The position numbers and the translations under genes are program-made. A DNA stretch of 64,000 nucleotides from NCBI RefSeq assembly GCF_900156865.1, contig NZ_LT732529.1:204300-268299 (forward strand). Direction: 5' to 3'. The notes beneath the pieces were generated by a model. It saw nothing but the letters and a program-made list of their open reading frames with translations. It did no database searches and was not told the DNA's origin. How positions within the stretch are numbered: the stretch's first letter is position 1; every line of letters starts with the position of its first letter. Below are positions 1 through 9,194 of this stretch, piece after piece. Origin of the DNA: Litchfieldia sinesaloumensis (lineage in GTDB: Bacteria > Bacillota > Bacilli > Bacillales > Bacillaceae_L).

Positions 1-2
1 AA

Positions 3-305
3 GACCTATTATCACTCCTAAACGATGATTTAGTAGGAGAAAATTTTATTTATATTGTCGCCATTAAACAAAATCTACAAATCGACATTGGACGTGAGAA
101 GTTAAAGCAAGACTCTCACTTTATGAGTGACTTGTTGAAGAACATCGAGACCTATCAGGATTTTGAACAGGCAATACGGTCTCTCCGAAACCATCAAAGC
201 TTCCGGAGATATGTAGATACATTTACAGGAGAAGAGTTACAGGAGATTCTTCGTGATGCGGAAAATCTGATTCTTCGCGAACTTTATTATTCAAATAGGA
301 GGTGA
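3..305 (+). CDS. yhaO: YhaO-like DNA repair exonuclease (C-terminal end only)
   Basis: The reading frame is open from the window edge and stops with TGA at 303-305, giving about 100 residues of a C-terminus rich in charged helices. The metallophosphoesterase core lies outside the window, so the family cannot be confirmed from the residues. The assignment is by context: the next gene, 4 bp downstream, is the long coiled-coil ATPase YhaN, and YhaO/YhaN form an SbcD/SbcC-like pair in Bacillus. The expected role is a Mn-dependent nuclease partner of YhaN. The spacing suggests translational coupling, and the SD of yhaN (AGGAGGTGA) overlaps this stop codon. Confidence 0.7.
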   Translation, partial: DLLSLLNDDLVGENFIYIVAIKQNLQIDIGREKLKQDSHFMSDLLKNIETYQDFEQAIRSLRNHQSFRRYVDTFTGEELQEILRDAENLILRELYYSNRR

Positions 306-309
306 CGGG

Positions 310-3300
310 ATGAAAATTATTGGTATTCAGGTCTATGGCTATGGAAAACTCGAAAATTTAGAATTAGGTAACCTGTCTCCTAATCTTCAACTCTTTTTTG
401 GACAAAATGAAGCGGGAAAATCAACACTTATGTCTTTTATTCATAGTATCTTATTTGGATTTCCTATGAAACAACAGAATGATCAACGCTATATACCAAA
501 AACGGGGACAAAATATGGTGGGAAGCTTATCCTCCAAACGAATGAATATGGCACAATTGTAATCGAAAGACTGCCCGGAAAAGCCACAGGTGATGTTTCT
601 ATTTATTTTCCAGATGGAACGGTAAAAGGGGAAGAATTTATCTCGGAACTCTTCCTAGGAATGGATAAAAGTCTCTATCAGAATGTATATTCCTTTAATA
701 CACAGGGGCTTCAAGGTGTACATAACTTAAAGAGTGAAGATTTAGGAGGTTTATTATTTTCTGCTGGAACGGTTGGAACAGATGCTTTGCTCGAATTGCA
801 AACGAAACTATCAAAAGAGATGGACGGTCTCTATAAGCCTAAAGGAAAGAACCCTCCCCTTAATGTGGAACTATTACGGCTTAAGGAGGAACATACAAAA
901 GTTGCGAAGTGGCAGGAAAAAAACAACGAATACGAGGAATTGCTAGAGGAAAAGAAACGAATTGAAAATGAACTATTATACCTGGATTCTAGAAAACATT
1001 ACATAAAGAATAACATTAATGATTCGGAGAAGTTGCAAACAATTCAACCTTTATTAGAGGAATATCAAACCTTATCAAATCGTTTGAAAACACTACCAGT
1101 TTTTGAACCATTTCCAGAGGATGGACTAAATCGACTAGAACAACTACATGCACAAATAAAGCCATATGAGGCACAATTAGCTTCTTTACATGAGCAGTCT
1201 CTAAAATGGAATAAGCAAAAACAGGCTATCGATTTATCGACAAAATATCTAGAGCTTGAACAGCAAATTACTGAATTAGTTGAAAATAAGAGTTTATTTA
1301 ATGAAAAACAAACAAGATATCAAGCCTTAACAAGAGAAATACAACAGGTAGACGATGAACTAAAACGACTGAGGGATCAAATAGGTTTTTCTTTGTCAGA
1401 AAAAGACATTTTCGTATTGCCACTGAGTATTGCTACTAAGGATGAATTTTCAGAGCTTGTTACTGAAGCAACTAGACATAAACAGCAGAAGCATTACTTA
1501 GATGATAGTTTTTCCCAGGCGAAGGAAGCCTTAGAAACTAGTGAGCAAAAGCTGAAGACGTTACACCAACAAGTTCTGTCAGAGAAAGAACGTAAGCATT
1601 ACGAAAAAATGAAAAATCAGCATTTAGTTCAAGATAGTCTAGTGAAAGATAAGGTATTAATTGAGGAAGAACTAAAAAGAATCGATCAAAAAATACATCG
1701 AGTTTCAACGAAAGAGTCAGATAATAAATCCAAGCTTACTCGCTTGTTTTACGGAGTTAGTGTTGCATTAGTTATTGTATCCATTTATTTTTATCTGTCT
1801 CAAGAATGGCTTACCGGTGTAATTATCACAATCGTGGCTCTTAGTATGCTTCCGATTTCCAAGATAGTAACTTCTAAGATGTCTTCATCCTATATTCAAG
1901 AGCTTCATGATGATAGGGAAAGACTACTGAAAGAACTCCATTCGATACAAGAGGAGTTAACCCAAAGCAATATAAAGGATGACGGAGAAATAGTTAAGAT
2001 ACTTATTCGTGATCAGCATGTGAGGCAACAGATTGAGATAGAAACTGCCACTCTGCAACAAAATGAACGAGCGTATGATAAAGTACTTAAGGAATTTGAA
2101 GAGTGGGAAATTACTGGTTTTTCGATAGATGAAAAAGCGACAAATATCAAAAAAACTTATGGCCTTCCATTACAAATCTCTAACGAACGGTTACTGGATG
2201 CCTTTCAAATTCTTGAAGCAATCAGGGAAAAAGCCTTTAGTAAACAAAAGCTTAAAGATGTAGGTTCAGTTCTTCAACATGAACTTTCTGACTTCCAAGC
2301 AAAAATCACTTCCATTGCCAAAGAAGTAGGATATGAAGACCAGGATGACATCCATATTGACCAAATTGGCCTCCGTTTGCAAGAAGAAAAAAAGAAATAT
2401 GAACATTTTTTACAAATTGAAGAAAAAGTTAAAGATACGGAAGACCAAATCTCAAAGCTATCTCTGGAAATTGTTCATCTGAAGAAGGAATATCGTAAAC
2501 TATGGGAAATCGCAGAGGTTCCAGGTGAAGAAGCCTATCGTGTAAAAGGACAGGCAAATCAAGCAGCAAAGGAAATCAAGGAACGGATGGATTTACTTGA
2601 TGCACAGTTTATTCGATTCGGAGAATTAGTGAAGAAATGTAATGTCGAAATAAATTACCAACAACTAATTGAGGAATTTTCAACTGAAATTGATCAACTC
2701 TATGCATCTGAAAAAGCATTACAAGGTCAACTATCATCCATCAACCACCGACTTAAAGAACTTGAAGAGGGAGGTACCTATGCAGATTTCCTCCATTCGT
2801 ATGGAGCAAGTAAATCCTTGGTTAAGGACTATGCAAAATCTTGGGCGACACTCGCTGTTGCAAAAGACATACTATCTAAAACAGTTGAACAATATCGAAA
2901 ACTTCGACTTCCAAAGGTAATCGAAAAGGCAGAACGTTATTTTTCGATTTTGACAGAGGATAGGTACAAGAATATCTATTTAGATAATGAAGCAGATGGA
3001 TTTATTGTTGAGGATGAAAAAGGGCTGCGTTATCGACCGAATGAACTTAGCCAGGCAACGTCTGAGCAATTATATATTGCTTTAAGATTTTCACTTGCTA
3101 ATACCATGCATCCAAATCAATCCTTTCCGTTTATTATCGACGATAGTTTTGTTAATTTTGACTCATTCCGTTTAGCAAGTGCCATTTCGTTAATAAAAGA
3201 ACTTTCAAGAGATAACCAAGTTCTTTTATTCACCTGTCATCAGCATGTATTGGAAGGATTTGGTGATGCTAAACCCATTTTTTTAAGTAATGAAGATACC

Positions 3301-3327
3301 AAGGAAAAACTTAAAAGTATGCTATAA
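310..3327 (+). CDS. yhaN: YhaN, SbcC/Rad50-like coiled-coil ATPase
   Basis: This 1005-residue protein has an N-terminal P-loop GQNEAGKS at residues 31-38. Long glutamine- and lysine-rich coiled coils fill roughly residues 180-900. An ABC-type signature region (LSQATSEQLYIALRF) and a Walker B (FIIDDSFVNFD) lie in the last 100 residues, which is the head-coil-head layout of SMC/Rad50 proteins. A short hydrophobic pair near residues 480-515 interrupts the coil; this is unusual for SbcC but fits YhaN, where it may anchor the apex to the membrane (inference). It follows yhaO by 4 bp and probably works with that nuclease in DNA end processing. The ATG has a good SD. Confidence 0.9.
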   Translation: MKIIGIQVYGYGKLENLELGNLSPNLQLFFGQNEAGKSTLMSFIHSILFGFPMKQQNDQRYIPKTGTKYGGKLILQTNEYGTIVIERLPGKATGDVSIYFPDGTVKGEEFISELFLGMDKSLYQNVYSFNTQGLQGVHNLKSEDLGGLLFSAGTVGTDALLELQTKLSKEMDGLYKPKGKNPPLNVELLRLKEEHTKVAKWQEKNNEYEELLEEKKRIENELLYLDSRKHYIKNNINDSEKLQTIQPLLEEYQTLSNRLKTLPVFEPFPEDGLNRLEQLHAQIKPYEAQLASLHEQSLKWNKQKQAIDLSTKYLELEQQITELVENKSLFNEKQTRYQALTREIQQVDDELKRLRDQIGFSLSEKDIFVLPLSIATKDEFSELVTEATRHKQQKHYLDDSFSQAKEALETSEQKLKTLHQQVLSEKERKHYEKMKNQHLVQDSLVKDKVLIEEELKRIDQKIHRVSTKESDNKSKLTRLFYGVSVALVIVSIYFYLSQEWLTGVIITIVALSMLPISKIVTSKMSSSYIQELHDDRERLLKELHSIQEELTQSNIKDDGEIVKILIRDQHVRQQIEIETATLQQNERAYDKVLKEFEEWEITGFSIDEKATNIKKTYGLPLQISNERLLDAFQILEAIREKAFSKQKLKDVGSVLQHELSDFQAKITSIAKEVGYEDQDDIHIDQIGLRLQEEKKKYEHFLQIEEKVKDTEDQISKLSLEIVHLKKEYRKLWEIAEVPGEEAYRVKGQANQAAKEIKERMDLLDAQFIRFGELVKKCNVEINYQQLIEEFSTEIDQLYASEKALQGQLSSINHRLKELEEGGTYADFLHSYGASKSLVKDYAKSWATLAVAKDILSKTVEQYRKLRLPKVIEKAERYFSILTEDRYKNIYLDNEADGFIVEDEKGLRYRPNELSQATSEQLYIALRFSLANTMHPNQSFPFIIDDSFVNFDSFRLASAISLIKELSRDNQVLLFTCHQHVLEGFGDAKPIFLSNEDTKEKLKSML

Positions 3328-3396
3328 TTTTTATATAAATAGTAGAATTCATAATTAATATAGATAGAGGAAGACAGAATAACAGGGGGAGAATAC

Positions 3397-4341
3397 ATGA
3401 TCAAGGGTATTGTTCATTACGAAGTTGGTCAGCAAGTAGATGTGTATTTATTAATTAAATCAGCAACTAAAGGGGTTGCTAGTAATGGTAAGCCGTTCTT
3501 AACGTTAATTTTTCAGGATAAAAGCGGGGAAATAGAAGCCAAGCTTTGGGATGCGTCACCCGAAGATGAAGCTAGCTATGCTGCTCAACAAATTGTAAGA
3601 CTTGCGGGGGAAATCAATAGCTACCGTGGTAAAAGTCAACTAAAAATCCGAAATATCCGACCTGCAACAGATTTAGACGGAGTGACGATTGCAGATTTTC
3701 TTGAAGTTGCACCGGTGCCACAGGATGAAATGGCTTCAAAAATTACACAGTATATTTTTGAAATGAAGAACTCTAATATCCAACGAATTACGAGACATTT
3801 ACTAAAAAAACACCAATCTGCTTTTTATGAATATCCAGCTGCAACGAAGAATCACCATGAATTTGTGTCAGGCTTGGCTTATCATGTTGTCTCAATGCTT
3901 GATTTAGCTAAGGCAATCTCAACCCTGTATCCTAGTCTAGATACAGACTTACTATATGCCGGTATTATTCTCCATGACTTGGGTAAAGTGACTGAGCTGT
4001 CAGGACCAATTTCTACAACATATACAATAGAAGGTAATTTATTGGGGCATATTTCCATCATGGTTAATGAAATTGGCCAAGCTGCAACTGAGCTTGGGAT
4101 TGAAGGAGAAGAAGTTACCGTATTGCAGCATATTATTTTAAGTCATCATGGCAAGGCTGAATGGGGAAGCCCCAAGCCCCCGATGATTAAGGAAGCGGAG
4201 ATTCTCCATTATATTGACAATCTTGATGCTAAGATGAATATGTTAGATCGTGCCTTAGAACGTGTAAAACCAGGAGAATTCTCAGAACGTGTCTTTGCAT
4301 TAGATAATCGAAGCTTCTATAAACCAACCTTTCATAAATAA
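3397..4341 (+). CDS. yhaM: 3'-5' exoribonuclease YhaM
   Basis: The 314-residue protein has an N-terminal OB-fold (about 10-90) for nucleic acid binding and a C-terminal HD domain. HD metal ligands are visible at H163 (GLAYHVVS), H193-D194 (ILHDLGKV) and the later SHHGKAEWG segment. The length matches B. subtilis YhaM. The family degrades single-stranded RNA, and DNA in vitro, in the 3'-5' direction in the cytoplasm, using Mn or Co. It lies 69 bp after yhaN, is preceded by AGGGGGAG, and is followed at once by a strong terminator, so it closes the yhaO-yhaN-yhaM operon. Confidence 0.95.
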   Translation: MIKGIVHYEVGQQVDVYLLIKSATKGVASNGKPFLTLIFQDKSGEIEAKLWDASPEDEASYAAQQIVRLAGEINSYRGKSQLKIRNIRPATDLDGVTIADFLEVAPVPQDEMASKITQYIFEMKNSNIQRITRHLLKKHQSAFYEYPAATKNHHEFVSGLAYHVVSMLDLAKAISTLYPSLDTDLLYAGIILHDLGKVTELSGPISTTYTIEGNLLGHISIMVNEIGQAATELGIEGEEVTVLQHIILSHHGKAEWGSPKPPMIKEAEILHYIDNLDAKMNMLDRALERVKPGEFSERVFALDNRSFYKPTFHK

Positions 4342-4346
4342 AAAGA

Positions 4347-4388
4347 AAAAAACTCGACTCGATTTTTTAAAAAGAGTCGAGTTTTTTT
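4347..4388 (+). terminator. Rho-independent terminator after yhaM
   Basis: A perfect 10-bp stem (AACTCGACTC at 4351-4360 with GAGTCGAGTT at 4374-4383), extended by A/T pairs, is followed by a T-run. It ends the yhaONM operon. Confidence 0.9.
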
Positions 4389-4444
4389 CATAGAACCTAC
4401 CTTTTAATGGAAAGCTATGAAGAAAAAACAGAGGTACAAATCTT

Positions 4445-5284
4445 ATGGCAAAAATATTACTTCTATTTTATCTTTTTCTCTCTTCTACTCAAACAAATGT
4501 CACAGCCACAACTGAATATGACGAACAGGACAGTCCATTTAGTTTTAAAGTTGAGATGGTTCCATGGGATATCGTAAACGAGATTCTTCCGAGAAAATCC
4601 TTCTTTACAATTATTGATGTTGAAACAGGACTACAGTTTCGAGTCCAAAGAAGAGCTGGAAGCAGGCATGCAGATGTTCAACCACTCACGGTTGATGACA
4701 CAAAAATTATGAAGAAGATTTACGGTGGGAAATGGAGCTGGAAGCGTAGAGCAATTATCGTAAAACATGATGATCAAATGATTGCCGCGTCGATGCACGG
4801 AATGCCACATGGAGCAGGCTCATTACAAAATGGATTTCCTGGACATTTTTGTGTTCATTTCTTAGGTAGTACGACACATCGTTCAAAAGAGCCAGATCTG
4901 GCTCATAAACTTATGTTATTAAAAGCGGGAGGAAAGCTTGAGGAATATATAAATAATGCTGACCCCTATCATCTCGTCGAAATTTTTTCAACAGGCATTA
5001 ACCAAAATGACCGAAAAATAATTAATCAGACGATTGTTCCGAATATAAATAACAAAAAGCTATTTCAGAACTTGAATCAAATTAGTATTTTTTCAGTAAC
5101 CAATATGTCCTATTTGCCGTTAAGTGATTTCAAGGGACTCCTAACCATCGAAATCCCCATTGAAGCTGAGATTTTTCGAGAAAATCAAGGGAAAGAACGA
5201 AAACAGATCACTTTCGTGTTAGTCCGTAATACCCTAATTGAGCGTTGGTATATTCAGCAGAATGAGTTATTGAAGGAACTCTAA
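4445..5284 (+). CDS. Exported protein with conserved Firmicute domain, function unknown
   Basis: A 279-residue protein with a probable signal peptide (residues 1-21: one Lys, then a Leu/Phe-rich core). The first half of the mature part has a strongly patterned domain: VPWDIVNEILPRKSFFTI, then QRRAGSRHADVQPL, GGKWSWKRRAI, SMHGMPHGAG and PGHFCVHFLGSTTH. I recognise this pattern from uncharacterised Bacillus and Paenibacillus proteins, where it can follow peptidoglycan-binding domains, but I cannot name an activity. Conserved His, Cys and Arg residues suggest an enzyme acting outside the membrane. The C-terminal 100 residues look like a separate beta-rich part. The gene has its own SD (AGAGGT) and sits between two terminated units, so it is probably monocistronic. 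It interrupts the B. subtilis yhaM neighbourhood. Confidence 0.6.
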   Translation: MAKILLLFYLFLSSTQTNVTATTEYDEQDSPFSFKVEMVPWDIVNEILPRKSFFTIIDVETGLQFRVQRRAGSRHADVQPLTVDDTKIMKKIYGGKWSWKRRAIIVKHDDQMIAASMHGMPHGAGSLQNGFPGHFCVHFLGSTTHRSKEPDLAHKLMLLKAGGKLEEYINNADPYHLVEIFSTGINQNDRKIINQTIVPNINNKKLFQNLNQISIFSVTNMSYLPLSDFKGLLTIEIPIEAEIFRENQGKERKQITFVLVRNTLIERWYIQQNELLKEL

Positions 5285-5359
5285 CTAAAAAAAGGATTTA
5301 TTCAGTTTTTGTAGAATTCTGTAAATAACACTTTAAATTTCAATCTTGGAGTGAATACG

Positions 5360-5719
5360 ATGAAGTCAACTAAATCTCTACTTTATGGTGTGTTAATTGG
5401 AAGTGTGATTGGTGGTGTATCTATTCTATTAAGTACGCCTACTTCAGGCAGGGAATTTAGGAGGAGTTTGAAAAAGAATCAATCACAGATCACTAATTCC
5501 CTTACACAAGTTGTATACGAAGGTAAAGCATTAACTGAGCAAATATCTAAGTCGGCTAGTCATGCAGTCTCAACACTTTCGGAAGTTTCAAGTGATATTA
5601 AGGATTCCATTAACCATTGGAAAAAAGAAATTGAGGGGAATCAAAAAAATATACAAAAAGAACTTTTAGAAATTGAAAGTGCCTTAGAAAAATTAGAAAA
5701 GGCGGTTATAACTGAGTAA
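5360..5719 (+). CDS. yhaH: YtxH-domain protein (YhaH-like)
   Basis: The protein has 119 residues. The N-terminus carries one transmembrane segment with glycines (LLYGVLIGSVIGGVSILLSTP) followed by SGREFRRSL, typical of YtxH/DUF948-like small membrane proteins. The rest is a soluble helical tail likely to form a coiled coil. The ATG at 5360 is preferred over the in-frame GTG at 5351 because GGAG at 5348-5351 gives normal spacing to the ATG. It lies directly before scoC, as yhaH does in B. subtilis. The biochemical role is unknown; some family members respond to general stress. Confidence 0.75.
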   Translation: MKSTKSLLYGVLIGSVIGGVSILLSTPTSGREFRRSLKKNQSQITNSLTQVVYEGKALTEQISKSASHAVSTLSEVSSDIKDSINHWKKEIEGNQKNIQKELLEIESALEKLEKAVITE

Positions 5720-5830
5720 TAACAAAATTCCTTTAGTTAATTTAAAATTTTGTAAATTTACATCTTTATTAATTTTTATTTTATTGGCATAATAGTAGAT
5801 AGAGAAGAAATTAGAAAAGTGGGTGAATCT

Positions 5831-6409
5831 ATGAAACATGAAGAAAAAATAGGCTCCATCAAAGAAGCGCTCCTTTTTAGTCAAAGAATGGCACAACTTA
5901 GTAAGGCATTATGGAAGTCTATTGAAAAGGACTGGCAACAATGGATTAAGCCTTATGACCTAAATATTAACGAACATCATATTATTTGGATAGCGTATCA
6001 TTTGAAAGGTGCTTCAATTTCAGAAATTGCTAAATTTGGAGTTATGCATGTTTCGACTGCATTTAACTTTTCTAAAAAGTTAGAGGAACGTGGACTTCTA
6101 CAATTTTCGAAAAAAGAAAATGATAAGCGTAACACGTATATCGAGTTGACTCCAAAAGGTGAAGAGATCTTTTTGAAAATTCTAGAAGGCTATAATCCTA
6201 GTAAAAATGCAGTGTTAGAAGGGGCTGTGCCACTTAAGAAGCTTTATGGAAAGTTTCCAGAAATCGTGGAGGTAATGAGTATCGTCCGGAATATCTACGG
6301 GGATGACTATATGGAAATTTTTGAAAAGTCATTCCGTAATTTGGAAGATGATTTTATCGAGGTTGATGGTAAGCTTTATAAACGAGTTGAGGAAAAAATA
6401 GAATTGTAA
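5831..6409 (+). CDS. scoC: MarR-family transition-state regulator ScoC (Hpr)
   Basis: The 192-residue protein matches ScoC almost throughout, for example [37 protein letters not shown] and [20 protein letters not shown] (the recognition helix and the wing approach). ScoC is a dimeric winged-helix repressor of protease, peptide-transport and sporulation genes in the transition state. ATG 5831 is used, with GGTGA upstream; the GTG at 5819 would add four residues. It is encoded next to YhaH and convergent with YhaI, as expected for this locus. The C-terminus is shorter than in B. subtilis, where the acidic tail is longer. Confidence 0.95.
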   Translation: MKHEEKIGSIKEALLFSQRMAQLSKALWKSIEKDWQQWIKPYDLNINEHHIIWIAYHLKGASISEIAKFGVMHVSTAFNFSKKLEERGLLQFSKKENDKRNTYIELTPKGEEIFLKILEGYNPSKNAVLEGAVPLKKLYGKFPEIVEVMSIVRNIYGDDYMEIFEKSFRNLEDDFIEVDGKLYKRVEEKIEL

Positions 6410-6416
6410 AAGTACA

Positions 6417-6761
6417 TTATAAGTTGATTTTATCAATTATCCCTTTAAACTCGTTCATTAAAGGGGTATATTTTCTTTCTTTTGCCAACACATCGATTGT
6501 TGTTTCAGGATGTAAACGGGGATGAAGCATCCCGACAAATTGAGTCAAAAGCGGTGCGAAACCAACGAATCCCTCCGCTTTTTGTTTTTTATATTCAATG
6601 CTCAATTCTTCACATATCCTTAATAAGTCATCAACTTCTTTTTTTGTTAATTGGGCATCCATAATTAATTGGTAAAAGGGGGATAGCTTATCTCCTAATA
6701 AAGGTAAGATTATTGATTGATAATACTCAAGCCGCTCTAAACGATCTTCTATGGACTCCAT
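6417..6761 (-). CDS. yhaI: YhaI, DUF1878 family protein
   Basis: A 114-residue, helix-rich soluble protein (MESIEDRLERLEYYQSIILP start, LLTQFVGMLHPRLHPETTID near residue 75). It matches the DUF1878 family, whose B. subtilis member YhaI also lies next to scoC. The function is unknown. It is convergent with scoC, with only 7 bp between the stop codons and no clear terminator, so transcripts probably overlap at their 3' ends. Confidence 0.85.
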   Translation of the reverse strand: MESIEDRLERLEYYQSIILPLLGDKLSPFYQLIMDAQLTKKEVDDLLRICEELSIEYKKQKAEGFVGFAPLLTQFVGMLHPRLHPETTIDVLAKERKYTPLMNEFKGIIDKINL

Positions 6762-6999
6762 GTTCTACACTCCAAACCGTTAAATCAATCACGAGGCCGT
6801 ACAAAACCTCTACTTCTTGTTATTATGTCCAAAAACCACGAAAAAAGTCGAAGAAACAGGGATTTTATCGTTCTTTTGGATACCTATTGCAATTTTGTTA
6901 GAAACAAAGTAAAGTAATTTAGTAAGTTTAGAGTCGAATAGCAGACTTTATTCGGATTGTCTAATTATTACTTCTTATGATTGCGGATGGTGATTGAGT

Positions 7000-7539
7000 A
7001 TGACTTGTTGGAAAACCATTAATCTTTCAAAGGATTATGGATTCCATCGAATTATCATGATATCCATGATTTCAATGTTAATTACATTTATTCTTTTTTA
7101 TTTACCAATGATTCTAATGTATTCTTCAATTGAACCAAAAGAAGACGGGTCCTTATTTTTTTTATTCAGCTTATTCTTGATATATCCAGTTCATGCACTC
7201 TTGCATATTCTACCATTCTGGATAACGGGAAAGAAATTAAAGCTAACATTTAAATGGGTGTATGGCATTATTCCAATCGTATCTACTCGTTCTAAAAATG
7301 CGCTTTCTAAACCGTTTATTATTTTAGTAATGGGTACCCCTTTCTTATTTATAACAGGCCTAATGATTGGTGGATGTGTCTTATTTCCGGGATATATACA
7401 TTATTTTTCGATTATTGCAGCCATAAATTTTGGATTATGTGTCCCTGAATTAATCTATATAGGACAGTTTATCAAGGCACCTAAATCGTGTACTGTTGAA
7501 GAAATAGAGGATGGGTATGATATTTTAATTCAAAAATAA
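7000..7539 (+). CDS. DUF3267-like membrane protein
   Basis: A 179-residue protein with four strongly hydrophobic segments (about residues 17-40, 53-72, 105-130, 133-153). The sequence FLIYPVHALLHILPFWI in the second segment resembles the His-containing membrane motif of DUF3267 proteins, which look like degenerate membrane zinc-peptidases; here the HExxH motif is reduced to HALLH. ATG 7000 follows GGTGAT with good spacing; a TTG at 6994 is the alternative. By position it may correspond to yhaJ of B. subtilis, but I could not confirm this. It is followed by a small membrane protein in the same direction. Confidence 0.65.
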   Translation: MTCWKTINLSKDYGFHRIIMISMISMLITFILFYLPMILMYSSIEPKEDGSLFFLFSLFLIYPVHALLHILPFWITGKKLKLTFKWVYGIIPIVSTRSKNALSKPFIILVMGTPFLFITGLMIGGCVLFPGYIHYFSIIAAINFGLCVPELIYIGQFIKAPKSCTVEEIEDGYDILIQK

Positions 7540-7609
7540 AATGTTTTTTAGTTATATGAAGCAAACGTTAGTGTCACTTATTTTGATTTTTAGATGGGGG
7601 GATTTAGGA

Positions 7610-7789
7610 GTGATCTTATTTTATATTCCATTTGCTGCTTTTATATTGTTTTACATTAATCAAATGACTTACCGGCTCTGTGAGCAAAAAGAAATTCCTG
7701 ATGACCGCCAGCCAAAAGTATATCGAACAATAAATATTTTAATTACCATTTTACTTATTTCCTCTTATGTGGAGATATTATTTACATGA
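7610..7789 (+). CDS. Small two-helix membrane protein
   Basis: From GTG 7610 this is a 59-residue protein with two hydrophobic helices (VILFYIPFAAFILFYI and INILITILLISSYVEILF) joined by a charged loop (CEQKEIPDDRQPKVYR). The GTG is chosen because GGGGGGAT lies 8-9 bases upstream. An in-frame ATG at 7541 gives 82 residues but has no ribosome site. It lies just after the DUF3267-like gene and ends at a strong terminator, so the two are probably co-transcribed. By position it could match yhaK. No function can be assigned. Confidence 0.55.
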   Translation: MILFYIPFAAFILFYINQMTYRLCEQKEIPDDRQPKVYRTINILITILLISSYVEILFT

Positions 7790-7824
7790 AAAAAGGATGG
7801 CCTTTTCCCGGCCATCCTTTTTTT
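7788..7824. terminator. Bidirectional terminator between convergent genes
   Basis: AAAAAGGATGGCC pairs with GGCCATCCTTTTT, with A-runs on the left and T-runs on the right, so it can stop transcription from both sides: the membrane-protein pair on + and the YjcZ-like gene on -. Confidence 0.9.
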
Positions 7825-7863
7825 GTTGTGTTTGTTTACACTTCTGCTATCGCAGTGTTGATC

Positions 7864-7947
7864 TTAGAACCAAGCAGCACCAACGATGATTAATAGGATG
7901 AATAACACGACGATTAGCGCGAATCCACCAGCGTATCCGTGACTCAT
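7864..7947 (-). CDS. YjcZ-family sporulation miniprotein (27 aa)
   Basis: Read on the minus strand, GGAGGTGTTATT precedes an ATG that opens a 27-residue frame: MSHGYAGG, then a single hydrophobic helix (FALIVVLFILLIIVGAA), ending WF and stop. This is the form of the YjcZ/SscA-type miniproteins of Bacillus, which are often missed because they are under 30 residues. Members are linked to spore coat assembly or found in spores (family knowledge). The consensus ribosome site and bidirectional terminator support real expression. It is probably transcribed in the mother cell during sporulation, but no sigma-E or sigma-K promoter was verified. Confidence 0.85.
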   Translation of the reverse strand: MSHGYAGGFALIVVLFILLIIVGAAWF

Positions 7948-8248
7948 AATAACACCTCCATTTATCTTTGTACGGTATTTTATGCGAAATCATTTGTGAA
8001 CGAGTAGGCGAGTGTCTCGCCTTTTAAAATCTTTTTCACAATTAGAGTTGAACCTGTAAAGGCTGATGCCTTATTATCAAGTTCACTATATCCTATTCAG
8101 CAATATTCTCCATGACTGTGCGAATGTCCCATTTTTTGAAGAATCTTGCGAAAATGTTTTCTTTCTCTTTTAAAAGTATGTTATAGTAATTTCTGTAGCA
8201 TTGGACAAAAACGTAGATAAAAAATGTACATAAGTAGGAGTGTGTAGA
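7948..8248. other. Intergenic region between the YjcZ-like gene and prsA
   Basis: This gap between divergent genes should hold both promoters. A -10-like TATAGT occurs at 8182-8187, without a clear -35. At 8006-8022 lies a GC-rich hairpin (AGGCGAG-TGT-CTCGCCT) followed by TTT and later TTTTT. It looks like a terminator on the + strand, although no gene reads into it. No open frame with a ribosome site was seen. Confidence 0.5.
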
Positions 8249-9121
8249 ATGAAGAAATCAATTATTGCCCTGACAGCGGCTGTAGGTATTTTAGGTTTAA
8301 GTGCGTGTAACAATGCCGATGATTCAGCGGTTCTTGTCGAAACTAAAGCAGGAAATGTAACAAAAGAAGAACTATATAATGCAATGAAGGACCAAGCGGG
8401 TGCTGTAATCCTTAAGGATTTAGTTTATACAAAAGTATTATCTGATAAATATGAAGTAACTGATAAAGAATTGGATGCAAAATATGATGAAATGCAAGCT
8501 GCATTAGGAGCTCAATTTGATGCAGTTGTAGAGCAAAATGGAGAAGATTTTGTTCGTGAACTACTTAAATCAGACATGCTAAAAGAAAAAGCAGCTCTTG
8601 ATGAAGTTGAAGTAAAAGAAGGCGAAATTGTAAAAGCTAGCCATATCTTAGCTAAATTCTCAGACAATCCAAGTGAAGAACCAACTGAAGAGCAAAAAGC
8701 AGCAGCAAAAAAGAAAATAGATGAAGCTAAGGCTAAACTTGACAGCGGTGAAAAATTTGAGGATGTAGCAAAAGAATTCTCGGATGATGGTTCGGCTCAA
8801 AATGGTGGAGATCTAGGTTGGTTTGGTAAAGGCCGTATGGTTCCAGAGTTTGAAGAAGCAGCGTTTTCACTTGGAAAAGGTGAGACTAGTGAGATTGTTG
8901 AATCACAATTCGGCTATCACATCATATTAGTTACAGAAACGACTGAAGGCTTTGAAGACATGGAACAAGAGAAAAAGGATGAAATCCGTAAGGCGTTACT
9001 ACAATCTGATCAAACGGGCGCTACTCTTCAAAAAGCTTTAGATAATGCAGTTAAAAATGCAGATGTTAAAGTGAAGGACAAAGATTTTAAAGATCTATTT
9101 GAAGCTCCTTCAGCAGAATAA
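8249..9121 (+). CDS. prsA: Foldase lipoprotein PrsA (parvulin)
   Basis: A 290-residue lipoprotein: signal [20 protein letters not shown] with lipobox LSAC (Cys20). An N-terminal chaperone-like region follows, then a parvulin PPIase domain at about residues 130-225 ([41 protein letters not shown]), and an acidic helical C-terminus. PrsA sits on the outer face of the membrane and helps fold exported proteins after the Sec translocon; it is essential for secretion and for some PBPs. ATG 8249 with TAGGAG upstream is the start; a GTG at 8240 is less likely. The long acidic, lysine-rich composition is normal for this family. Confidence 0.97.
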   Translation: MKKSIIALTAAVGILGLSACNNADDSAVLVETKAGNVTKEELYNAMKDQAGAVILKDLVYTKVLSDKYEVTDKELDAKYDEMQAALGAQFDAVVEQNGEDFVRELLKSDMLKEKAALDEVEVKEGEIVKASHILAKFSDNPSEEPTEEQKAAAKKKIDEAKAKLDSGEKFEDVAKEFSDDGSAQNGGDLGWFGKGRMVPEFEEAAFSLGKGETSEIVESQFGYHIILVTETTEGFEDMEQEKKDEIRKALLQSDQTGATLQKALDNAVKNADVKVKDKDFKDLFEAPSAE

Positions 9122-9134
9122 TAACCACGAAGAA

Positions 9135-9162
9135 GGACCGTTTAAACAAACGGTCCCTTTTT
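9135..9162 (+). terminator. Terminator after prsA
   Basis: GGACCGTTT (9135-9143) pairs with AAACGGTCC (9148-9156) around a 4-base loop, and a T-run follows. Confidence 0.9.
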
Positions 9163-9194
9163 ATCTTTGTCTAGCTCAAGGTGCTTTCTTGTTA

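Noticed and set aside
4445-5284. L,D-transpeptidase based on the HGMPHG and HFC motifs
   Set aside because: The order and spacing do not fit the YkuD HxxxxxxSHGCxR pattern, so I left the function open.
6713-6901. Small plus-strand gene overlapping the yhaI start
   Set aside because: Antisense to yhaI, no ribosome site, no recognisable protein features.
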